Assembly: GCA_963921425.1 (NCBI GenBank)
Contig: OY992836.1
Location: 17,997,614-18,061,613 of the forward strand
Source of the DNA: Dryas octopetala
Lineage: Eukaryota > Streptophyta > Magnoliopsida > Rosales > Rosaceae
Direction of reading: 5' to 3'
DNA length: 64,000 bases
Shown piece by piece: positions 47,723 through 58,430 of the stretch; the stretch's first letter is position 1, and each line of letters starts with the position of its first letter. Below the pieces are notes generated by a model that was not told the origin of the DNA, made no database searches, and saw nothing but the letters and a program-made list of their open reading frames with translations. Made by a program: the position numbers and the translations under genes.

Positions 47723-50700
47723 AGCACCTTTCGAGCGGTATAAATTACTTCCAAAAGATAGATTTGACTCTGATTAATCATATTTAATTCTCTGCATTAA
47801 CCTAAAGATTTGACTTATATCTTATATTATTAATTAAGATAATTTAGTAAATAATTATATTTGAACGATGTTAGACAATCATGTGCCCCAATACAATACA
47901 TCTTGCAAATAAGGCTTCGATACTATATTAGACAACCACTTGCTCTCAAAATTTAAACTATTAAGGAATAAGCAAAAAATGTATATAAAACTTACATGTG
48001 ATGAAATATACATGTGTAAAGCTCATAATTTAGTGGTGGTATTAAATAGATCAAGAGTTTTATTTATTCTAATAAAAAATATATATATCTATATATATAT
48101 ATATGTGTGTGTGTGTATGTCGAGTTTATAAATAATTTAAAATATAATAAAAATGGTATTGCACCCTATTAATTAAAGTAAATTAGTAATTAATTAAAAT
48201 ATATGCTGCTTAGACATGTAAATAAAATGTTTTTAGTTCATTTTTTTTATACTAGAATATTGACTCGTGTTTCCATTATATACCTGCACTTTAATTTTTC
48301 TTAATTTAGTTAATAAAATAATTTTTTTCGTCCACTAAGAAAAAACCATAAACTTATAATGGAAGCATAAATCTAAGGGATAAACCTAATTTTCAATCAA
48401 ATAATTTTACAGAGGAAGAAAATATATATTTATACAATGCATGTGCTGGTGTATAGTTTCATGATTGATATAATATGATTTGTTCCAATAATTAATCATA
48501 GGCTTATACTTTTAGGTTTAGCTTGCCTTCAAATCATATATAGCACAAGCTCACAGTCATGGTGAAAGCGCAACGGACAACTTCTACCAAGAAATGCACA
48601 TTTAATTTAATTTAATTTCGAACTGTTTTTTTTTTTTTTTCACATCTTTTATATTGTAGTAGGGAGAATTCTCTTTATCAATTGATATGTATCATATTTT
48701 TTCCCAACTTAGGTAATCATAATTAACTCATTTTATACCATGTCCTAGTTGTACTAATCTTATTATTACACTAATTTTCTGTCTGCATTGTGTGTGATAA
48801 TTTTTCTCATTATTATATGTTAAAGCCTTATAGGGTGATCAAACGCCTAGAAAACATGACACGTATTGCGTTCCTATTAACTGATATATTTATTTAGTTT
48901 TTTATAAGAGAGAAAGAGGAAAAGGGAGAGTTCCTTTTGGAGCGACCATTGGCATTAACATGTATATATGAGTTTGGTGGGGGATGAGCGTGGGACATGA
49001 AACCATGGAGCCATTTGGTTGTGGATTCTCCAACAAAAACATCCACGCTTGGAAAGCTACTACAACAACAACACCCTCGCCACCACCCCCACTAAAAGGC
49101 TCATATATATGCCCTGCTTTTCTTAAAAATAACATCACAAACCACAGATTAGAGAGAGAGAGAGAGAGAGAGAGAGGGAATCCATGCCCCTCACTCACAC
49201 ACTTTCTTATATATATTTTTATGAATGTACATACCACCCACTTTCTTAGACTTTTTTGCACTCCACTTTATATTAATGCACTTAATTTACCAAAAGAAAA
49301 TGGCCCATTACAAAGTGTCAACCCTCCCCTTCTCTTTCTTTAAGGAGGTATTTGGAAGTTAATGTAGCAATAGTTCGAGATTGCACGATTAAGTAGGTGT
49401 GGTTAGGCTTCAATTTTGCATCATCAAACACGTGCAACCAAGCACGCTTCCATGACATATATATTTATGATGGGCAAGTTTCAAGTGTCTTCCCTCCAAC
49501 CCCCACTTTTTTTTTTTATCCTTGTGAAATTATTGAGGTCTTGATGTAAGGTTTGGTGTTTAATTATCTACTACGGTTTTGTTTGTTAAACTTGAAAACG
49601 CTCTTGATGGAAGGTTAGGTGAAATTATTAGATGCATATCAAGGATTTAATTAAAAGTCCAAGTATTTCTTACATATTGGTCTTTAGCAAAAATCTTGAA
49701 AACACTCTTTTTAAGGTAAATTATAGATTCTTTTTATATAAAGCATTTTTGTTCAATAATATTTTTGTTTGAAGTACATATATTTTGTATAAAACTCAAA
49801 ATGCTTCATGCAAATGTTTCATATGTATTTCTTACATATGTCAAACAATACTAAATACGTTGTTAACTATTTGAAAGCATTTTAGTCTTTTCAAGAATGT
49901 TGCCAACAAACCCTAGTTAATTTGTTTTATTCAAATAATAGCAAAAATGTTTTTGCTTATCCTAAAATGTTTCTTTACATGCACTATCATAATTACTTCC
50001 AAACAAACAAAATACTTACTTTGTGAGATACCATATAGGTATTGTTTAAACATCAAATATAGTTTGAAAGAATAATAATATTTTGCCAGATAATCTTATA
50101 AGTTATATTGTTGTTCTATAAATATGAATAAATTACTCAGATAGATTATTGTTTTGATATATGATGCTAAATTAACAATATCACAACGAAACGTATCAAA
50201 TAGTTGATAAAGCAACATTCCCTAGTTTGAAATATCCTGTGTTACGTGCCTTTAGTGGCAAGAAATAGAAACTTTCGCATCACAATATTCTCATAGAAGT
50301 GAATGTGTATGTGATGTTGAAGTGAAGGTAACTTCTCATCCACCCACTATAGTTAAGTACTGAAATGGTGCGAAGAGTTAGCCCCTTCTAAAGCAGCATT
50401 AATTATATGGTTTTTTTTTTTTTTTGAGATAAAAATTATATGGTATTTAAAAACACTTATGCAAATTAATTAAGGAGCTATGGTTGTAAACTTCTAATCA
50501 TGCCAGCCCTATACTATTGGACCCAAACACATCACAGTATCACACATCCATTGGGCACTAGTTATAACAAGTCAACAATAAAAACAGTAATTCTATTTGG
50601 CACTAGCCGCACTACTAGCCACACAAATTGACTACAAACCCATATTGATAATTAGTGGTCACTATTGTATACTACCTATAGCCAGAATACGATTTTTTTA

Positions 50701-50832
50701 TCAAACATATTAATATTGATATATATGTTATAGTATTAAATTATCAAATAAATCATAAATTAAGAGGAGTGATATTGAAATATGCAATGGTGGTCAATAG
50801 TTTATTAGAAACAAAATATTATAACTGTGTAT
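47723..50832. other. Intergenic, no gene seen
   Basis: AT-rich with (AT)n/(GT)n at 48079-48118 and (AG)n at 49150-49177. Around 48900-49330 the base composition is less AT-biased and both strands have 119-codon open frames, but neither resembles a protein, so I do not call a gene. Confidence 0.45.
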
Positions 50833-50841
50833 TATAATTTT

Positions 50842-51329
50842 GGCTTATTCATACCATTGCCCCCTGTAAGATACACTTTTTTTCACTTTGTCCCCTGAAA
50901 CTTAAATCCTCTCAGTTTGCCACCTGAACTTCGCAAAGTTGTTGCAAAAGACCCTATGCCGTTAACTCTGTCAATTTTTCCGTTAAAAAAGCTGACATGG
51001 CACCTATATGGCATGAGTGAGACCCTTTTTTAGTTATGTAAGATCCATGTAGACAAGCAAAATTATAAAAAATTGACATGGATCTTATTATTTTTAGTTT
51101 AAAAATTATTTTTTTTGTCCACATGGATTTTACATAACTAAAAAAGGGTCTCACTCATGCCATATAGGTGTCACGTCAGCTATTTTAACGGAAAAATTGA
51201 CAGAGTTAACGGCATAGGGTCTTTTGTAATAACTTTGTGAAGTTCAGGTGGCAAACTGAGAGGATTTAAGTTTCAGGGGGCAAAGTGAAAAAAAATGTAT
51301 CTTACAGGGGGCAATGGTGTAAATAAGCC
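50842..51329. mobile_element. Mutator-like MITE, 488 bp, 9-bp TSD
   Basis: Left end GGCTTATTCATACCATTGCC, right end ...GGTGTAAATAAGCC. Arms of about 230 bp pair almost throughout, with a short central loop near 51070-51110. TATAATTTT lies on both sides (50833-50841 and 51330-51338), perfect. Confidence 0.92.
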
Positions 51330-51338
51330 TATAATTTT

Positions 51339-52264
51339 CTTTGACAATTGTTTTATTATCAATTTATCACCACTCTATTGTTGATTACAATTTATAAAAT
51401 AAGATGGAATATTAATCATAACCTCAATAAATGTTTATCAATGTGGCAATGTATCTTAAATCAGTGACATGGGACGTTCAAATATTACATTTGGATTCTC
51501 TGATGTTCTTAATTTAAATTTTAACCATATAATTATATCTAAATACTGTAAATATATATATAACCTCATTTGCAGCCAAAAAGTTTTGCGAAATCATTTC
51601 ATATTTTGTTCTATATTAAAGAATCTAGCTTCACACAATAGGCAAATAAAAATTGCTTATTATGTGAGACATTTCATCATATATAAGGCTTAGTCAGACA
51701 TTTTTCTACCACCTCACACGTGTGCATGGCACGATTACTTCATGAAGTGTGGATGTATAATTGTATTGTGGCTTTCATAAGCAATCTAGTGGGAACACTT
51801 TTTTCTTTTTTTACTTTTTGGGAACAAAAGGAACACTTTATATTAGTGCACTAATGGCCGCTAATTAAGTTAAAATGAATTGCACCGTGCGTGCATTTCC
51901 AAGTAATAATAAGGGCCATATACACTAATGAGAAATGTCACATATATAGGTAGGTCATGCTTTCACATTACTCTTCTTTTACTATGCTAAGGTTGAAAGT
52001 GGAGGTTGGGACATAATTACTGCTGCTTACCTGTTTTCACCCAACCAAGAGTGATGGTTTTCATCACACTAATTACAAAATGGGTTACTTTCTGTTAATT
52101 AGTTATCAGTGCCATTAAGTCCAAGTTATCCACCCATAACAGTCATGTAATTATTATATCGACTCAAAAAAGTAACACCCATTGGGCTAAATAATGCTAA
52201 TCCCCATTCCCACCGAGTAAAAAAAAACAAGGAGTTTGTAACTTATTGTTATTCTTACATTACA
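51339..52264. other. Intergenic, no gene seen
   Basis: AT-rich, with no convincing frame or element ends. Confidence 0.45.
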
Positions 52265-52269
52265 CACTA

Positions 52270-53596
52270 TCAAGATATTAAATTTTGAAATTTTTGGTAA
52301 AATTTTGTCAAAAATTTCATTTTTTTAGGATTTCGAAATCGAAACACATGTTTAACAATTTTTCATGAATATTTTGTCGAAATTTTTGAAATTTACCGAA
52401 ATTTATCAAAATGATCGAAATTTTCCTATTTTTTTTTTTTCTCCAACTTCAGAAATTCACCAAAAATAGCTCGAGACTCTAAATAATTCACTGAAAAATT
52501 CTACGGACTCGTATTGATGAGTACTAATTTTCTATGACCTCAAATAGTCAAATTGCTTTAAAAAAATTATGAAAAATCATAGTCTTATAATTTAATTAAA
52601 AAAAATAATCGCCAAATTCTTGAATTTTTATTTTCTAAAATTCATTTCCACACAACTAATCTCTAGAACTACAACTAAATGTCTAAGTTAGTTAAAATAA
52701 ACTTGAAGGAATTTCTAATTTCTTTAAACAAACCTTAAAACAAGTTTGAAAAATTTAAGTAACAAAATTACTATAAGCCAAAATTTGGGTTGTTACACTC
52801 AGTGAAGACAAAGCTTGGCTGGGTAAGAGGCAAGAGAAAAAAGGAAGGAAAAAAAAAAAAAAAAAAAAACAAAAACTGAAGAGAGAGCCACGATGAAAAA
52901 AAGTAAAGAAAGAAAAAAAAAAGGGGGGGGGGGTTTGGGACCTTTGGACAATTGGAAAGAAAAAAAAAAAGTTTGAGATTTCGTTTAGTTATTTTAAATC
53001 TTAAACTCTAATACATTTCTATATAAAAAAATAATTAAAAACAAAAACTGAAGAGAGAGGCACGATGAAAAAAAGTAAAGAAAGAAAAAAAAAAAAAAAA
53101 AGGGGGGGGGGTTGGGACCTTTGGACAATTAAAAAGAAAAAAAAAAGGTTTGAGATTTCGTTTAGTTATTTTAAACCTTAAACTCTAATACATTTTTATA
53201 TAAAAAAATAATTAAAACTATCCTAAATGGCCTAAAACCTAATATCCTAAAGAATATAGAGTATATAGAGTTTAATGTATAAATTATAGAATATAAAGAG
53301 TATTAGGGTATATAGAGTATATAGAGTATTATGGTTTAAATTTTAGTGTATAATTAAATTATATTGTATAAATAATATATTAATATTTAACAGTATTTGC
53401 TTCAGCGCACATTTTATTTATCTTATATCACATGAAACCTACTATATAATTTAGTTTATTCAATATTTTTTATCAATTTAGTAGATAATATGTTAAATAA
53501 ACATACGGTAAAGTTTTATTTAAAAAAATTTGTATTTTGATCGTAATTTTTGTCAAAATTTAAAAATCTTTTGAAATTCGAAATTTAATTTCTTGA
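52270..53596. mobile_element. Probable TIR element, 1327 bp, 5-bp TSD
   Basis: Left end TCAAGATATTAAATTTTGAA, right end ...CGAAATTTAATTTCTTGA, imperfect inverted repeats. CACTA flanks both sides (52265-52269 and 53597-53601). The interior is AT-rich and contains the duplicated purine block at 52866-53212. No transposase. Superfamily unclear from a 5-bp duplication. Confidence 0.55.
52866..53212 (+). repeat. Tandem duplication of about 173 bp with A-run/G-run
   Basis: Unit 1 (about 52866-53036) and unit 2 (53037-53212) share AACTGAAGAGAGAG.CACGA, a long A-run directly followed by 8-11 G, GGGACCTTTGGACAATT, then TTTGAGATTTCGTTTAGTTA. Differences are mainly in the A- and G-run lengths. The units are near-identical, so the duplication is recent or homogenised. 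Confidence 0.85.
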
Positions 53597-53611
53597 CACT
53601 ACTTACGTTAA

Positions 53612-53802
53612 CAATAATGCTAGTTGTCCCACATTTTTTTTCCCACATTTGTATCCCACCTGATGTGTCATTATTTTACTGGATATGTATTTCTTTTTTC
53701 TTTTTTAGGTTTTATTTTTTAATTTGTAGTGTCCAATGTATGAATGCCATGTAAGATGGTATGAAATTGTGGTATAAAAATGTGGTAAGTGTAGCATTAC
53801 TG
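53612..53802. mobile_element. MITE family 2 copy (191 bp)
   Basis: Ends CAATAATGCTAGTTGTCCCA and ...GTAAGTGTAGCATTACTG. TTACGTTAA flanks both sides (53603-53611 and 53803-53811), perfect. It sits one base beyond the duplication of the 52270-53596 element. Confidence 0.9.
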
Positions 53803-53989
53803 TTACGTTAATTATGTTAGGCTGAGCTTGTGCATTCATGCATATGGCTAAAACTGTAATTTAGTACGAAGTAACTAAATTAATCACTGACCTTGCAAGC
53901 AAATGCAATAAAATAAATCCAGGTTTTGAGGGAGATTAAAATAAGATTCAGGTAAAAAAAAAAAAAAAATGAAACAAAATCTTTGAATT

Positions 53990-54665
53990 CCAGACCACCA
54001 AATCTCATGTACAGTGAGAGGCCGCAGACTTTAGGCGAAAAAGTTGGTCACGCGACTCTCAAACTTTAAATTAACAAGACGTCTTACCCTCTCCCACAAA
54101 TCGCTCATTGCTGCCACCATTTTCAGCCGAAGGTTCTCTACCATACGGGCACGTGGCAGAATCTGAGAGGCCGGGCCTGGAGAAAACCGTGACAGGCGAG
54201 TAAGGGTTAAAAACGGAAAGCAGAAAATGATGAGCGTGGAAAGCAGAGGAGGGGGGCCAGGGGGCTACGTGATACGCACCGCATCAGCGTTGGGATCTAG
54301 TAGGGGCAGGCGCATGGCCGCATGCGTTGGGCTCGTGGTTCCAGAAGAACAGGAGGAGTTTTTTACGGTCAAACCGTAGTTATATGGGCTTTACTCAGGC
54401 CCATGCACGCGAGCGAGGGCTCTGCTACCGTCTGATCGCGGCAGGGGCCGTACGGGGAGTTATGGGGGACACGTGGACTTGAGATGTGGGGTCCACCCGG
54501 CATCGGCGGAATTATTGCAGACGCGTTAGCCGCCAGTTAAGCGTGCGTTCTGGCGTGTTTTTTTAACTTTTAACTGGAGTTTTTCTACGCTTTTTGCATG
54601 TTTTGCGGTGATTCTGCGTTTTGGGTGCTTTGGGTTTTGGGAATTTTGCGTTTGACCCTCCTCTA
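53990..54665. promoter_or_regulatory. GC-rich island with G-box motifs, no reading frame
   Basis: A sharp change from AT-rich DNA to balanced or GC-rich DNA over about 650 bases. It contains GGCACGTGGCAG (54148-54159) and GACACGTGGAC (54468-54478), both G-box/ABRE-type, and TATGGGCTTTACTCAGGCCCAT (54383-54404), with paired TCP-type GGCCCA sites. No coding frame or TIR found. It looks like a plant promoter or CpG-rich regulatory region, or the remnant of one, but no adjacent gene is visible. Confidence 0.4.
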
Positions 54666-55067
54666 GTTTTTTAGGGATTTTATTTTTCCCCCTGTATTAC
54701 TTCCATAATTCTTTTCAAAATAATTCACTGTATAAACTCAATTTTAAGTTTTAATCTTGAAATCTTAACGAGTTTATTTTTTATTATAAAAATACAAGGC
54801 TTTTCTCAGTTAAATCTATTTGTATTTTATACATAATTCTATCTAGACAAACTGTATTCATTTCAAGATATTTCATTTGTCTCAAATTGTAAATCTCCAT
54901 AATACATTCAAAAAAATTAAAGAATCCATCTAAACAATGTTTAATATTGACCAAAAAAAAAAATAATGCTCACTTTGAGCAATTTTGCATAGATGCCTAA
55001 GCATTTATGTTATTTGAGCAATCCCATGAATCTCAATCTCTTTTAATCAATTAACACTAAAATATTT

Positions 55068-55536
55068 AGGTCTGTTGATTTTAGGTACCAAATTATAATG
55101 TTTTTTTATTTTAACTACTAAAACATTTATGTCATTTTATTTTAGGTACTAAATTTCAGTTTAGGTATTAATTTTAAAAAATATGGTTATATCGAGTTGT
55201 GATTGTCTAACAGTTATAACTTTTTTATTGATTTATTATTTTTTTAATATTTGCAAGGCTTAAACTTTAATGTTTAGTCTTTGAGTTATATGACTTTATT
55301 CCCCAAGCCTAAATCAAAAGTATTAAACTCTTAAAAATTTTAAATTTTTATAAATTTGAAACAGTCACAGTTCAATCACAACTGTGACTGTCCGACAGTC
55401 ACAACTATATAACAAACTGATTTGTGATCTAATCCAAAATGTCTTACTCTAGGTTATTACCTAAACTAAAAAAAATTAGTGTCATGCTGCTTTATTGAAA
55501 AACTATTGATATTTGGTATTTAATCCTAATTTTCTA
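55068..55536. mobile_element. MITE family 1 copy (469 bp), inverted
   Basis: Begins AGGTCTGTTGATTTTAGGTA, ends ...TTAATCCTAATTTTCTA, opposite in orientation to the 37256 copy. AAAATATTT flanks both sides (55059-55067 and 55537-55545), perfect. Same length as the reconstructed host element at 5074-6286. Confidence 0.92.
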
Positions 55537-55545
55537 AAAATATTT

Positions 55546-57050
55546 TAGTCATTTACGTATATTTAGATAGTGTTAGATAGGTAAACAATTATATTATATT
55601 GATAATTTAACTATATATAACATATCAAATTGTTTGACAAATTAATATTTTTCACTAACAAATTTTTCGTTGCATTTTCTCCTAAATGGTTTATCTTCAG
55701 CAAAAGCCTAAACTCCCTTATGTACTTTCTAGGTCAAAAGTTTTAACTATATTAATAATTTGCAATGACTCTAGTTGTTACAAGTGTTGCCAAACTTTGT
55801 AGAATATATTATATGTAGGCTTTATAGGTAGTAGTATTCACGTGCATATATGGGGCACGCATGTATCAAGAAATAAATCTCATAGCTCACACTAATTAAT
55901 TAGGTGCTTGTTGAATCATCTTCACTTTTTTATGCCATATTGTTTCTTGTTTCCACTAAACTTGATGATTATTTTGCATGTATCATATCTAGGCAATGCT
56001 AGCTCTAATTATAACACGAAATCAACCTTAGAAAGATAAATTTCAATATATAAATATATCTACCAGTCATTGCCTTGACAATTGCAATTCAACATGTACA
56101 AACACTACATTAACACACATATGGATTAGTGTCATTTCCAAGAAAACAGTCTCTCATGCTTATACTTCGGACTGTCTTCTCCACTTTGACACTGTGCGAG
56201 AAGAGTCTAGATGAATGTATTCTGACTTGAACAATTCAAATCAATCAATATATGAAAATATGATTGGAAGTTTATAACTCCAAATAATAAAGGGCATTTT
56301 TTTTTTGTCAAAAGTAAAGAGCATTTTACCACATGCTCAGAGTCGGAATTTGAATATTCAAATCTTTTTTTATCTATTTGTGAATAAAAAAAATTCCGTG
56401 ATAATCAAAATGAGAAATTTCATGAAATGACTCATTTTTATGCATTGTTCACTTGTTAATTTATGTATAGAAAAGTTTATAATTTTGACTTTTTGAGTAA
56501 TTTTTATGTTGAATTAGTCTTTATTAATAGTGGTTTATTGTTGATGGTGATTGAGACAACAGTCGAGATGGTATTGAAAACATCTCGACCATTAGCTGGA
56601 CCATGATGCAGTCATTTCACAAATCAAATCTTTGCAGAAAGGTGAAAAGAGACCAAAGAGTCATGAAAAATGGTCATTTGATGAAAATCACAAAATGAAT
56701 TGGATAACGGAGAAGAAATACCTACTAGATACTGGTAGTTTTAAGAATAATGGTGAAGTGCAAGGGCATGTGTAAAATAAAAATATAATGTTAAAACTTT
56801 AATGCTATATTTTATGTTTGGAGTAAAACTTTAGCGCTATTGCGCATGGGGGTCAACCCATCCAATTCAGGAGGTACCTAAAAGTACCACTATATAGTAG
56901 ATCAGTGTGTACTTTGATAGCGATGCGCCCCTTTAGATTTCGACTGGGTCGTCAACCGTGTAGTACTAAATTTCAACGCACTTAATTAAACGTGGTATAA
57001 AAAATCGAAATAGGTCTGCTTTTCTACCCACTATAACGACGTCGCTTTTA
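55546..57050. other. Intergenic, no gene seen
   Basis: AT-rich, no coding sequence recognised. The segment 56800-57000 has a somewhat higher GC content without a frame. Confidence 0.4.
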
Positions 57051-57051
57051 G

Positions 57052-57213
57052 GTGATGAAAAATGTTTTGAAGAAGCTGGCTAAGAAGGCCAATAAACTGA
57101 AAATCATGGCTTTGTGGTCCATACTCCAGACCATTGGTGTCATACACTGCGCTGGTCCTGTTTACTTCTCCATTGTGAAATTATTAGGATGGAAGGTGAT
57201 TATCTCCTTATAA
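57052..57213 (+). CDS. Small hypothetical ORF or orphan exon
   Basis: After a CTTTTAG acceptor-like site, ATG at 57055 opens 52 codons to TAA at 57211. The protein begins with a lysine-rich helix-like segment (KNVLKKLAKKANKLKIM) followed by a hydrophobic stretch (ALWSILQTIGVIHCAGPVYF). A donor-like AAG|GTGATT at 57195/57196 would make 57052-57195 an in-phase 48-codon exon. I recognise no family. It may be chance, a small peptide, or a gene fragment. Confidence 0.25.
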   Translation: MMKNVLKKLAKKANKLKIMALWSILQTIGVIHCAGPVYFSIVKLLGWKVIISL

Positions 57214-58210
57214 GAGCACATGCAGTCGTCAGGTTTATTTTAATTTTATTCCAACAAATGATACTAAAGGTAAAAGAATGACTTACAGTGATAGAGTTCA
57301 TTTTAAATTGGAGATTAATAATTCATTTTATAAATAAAAAATATAAACTTTGAAGTAAAATTTATTTCAATAAGCTGGTTCACTATGTGAAAAAATATAT
57401 ATCTACAATCTCTCTTCTGTCTATACATGGATTGCATTATATTTCTTTATCTCTCATCTTAAATTTTTAAACTGAACTATCAAATAATTACTGCAATTAA
57501 AACTGAAGTCCAGTTCAATAGATGTTAAAACAATTCACAAAATTGAAATATTGAACTAAACTATTGAACAACCATTGGGGATGTTCTAAGGGCCATCAAC
57601 AATTCTTTGGGTCAACTTGATCTATTAAAATACTATTGCGGGTTGGTTTAAACCTGGTTTTATAACCCGTTGATGATCAACGAGTTGTATCAAACCGACC
57701 CACGACCTAAATAAATAAGGCAGTGCTTGAGTACTCAGAAATAAATATAAGTTTATCCTCACAACCAATCATATGAGTTTATAATGGGGTCTACCATTAT
57801 GGGTACAAGCATTTTTCAATAAATAATTCATGAGTCAGAACTGTCGTGTAGTCCCTTGGGGTTTGGAAACTCCGATGCTTACCAAAGAAAAAAAATCACA
57901 AAGCAGCTCATAATTTCTTTATGATATTGTCTTCATTGGGCCTTCGGGCCCATTGTACCAAAAATGTTTTTTTATGGGTGATGGGCTTGAGCCCAAAACT
58001 AGGCCTCATAGAAGCGTCAAGCTGCGCTGAGACAAGGCTACAGAATTATGGGCCTGATAGATATGCCAAGCCCAGACGGAGTTAATGTATTGCATTAAAT
58101 GGCATTAAAGGTCCTGCTTGAAGGCGCCAAAACGATGGACATAATTGTAATTGAAGCAATCAGATGGTTGCCACCGCCACTCTTGAAATCAGACCAGTAC
58201 CGCCTTTTCT
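57214..58210. other. Intergenic, no gene seen
   Basis: AT-rich, then more balanced toward 57940-58100, where TGGGCC/GGCCCA-type motifs occur (GGGCCTTCGGGCCCATTG near 57938), likely part of the promoter below. Confidence 0.4.
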
Positions 58211-58215
58211 TTTGC

Positions 58216-58430
58216 TATTTAAACTCCACCGCCATTTCCAGCTCATATCCAGCTCTGAGCTTCTCTCTCTTAGAGAGAGAGAGAGTCACACACACACAAA
58301 AGTCGTAGGCAATCAATCAAATTGTGGCATGGAGCTTCTTCTTCTTCGTCTTCTACGAAGGTCGGTACCGTTCGATTTCAATTCACTTTTGTTTATAACG
58401 GACGGTGGCTTTGAAAGAACAGAATATTGA
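58216..58430 (+). promoter_or_regulatory. TATA-box promoter with leader and short ORF
   Basis: TATTTAAA at 58216-58223 is followed by a leader with (GA)n (58270-58282) and ATG at 58329 (MELLLLRLLRRSVPF..., 33 codons to a TGA). GTs at 58361 and 58366 are possible donors. The combination suggests a real transcription unit on the plus strand, but no coding exons were recognised between here and 61560. It may be a non-coding or short-peptide transcript. Confidence 0.35.

Noticed and set aside
48902-49343. Two overlapping 119-codon frames on opposite strands
   Set aside because: Low-complexity (Thr/Pro runs, Arg-Glu from an AG microsatellite), no homology recognised and no promoter or splice context.
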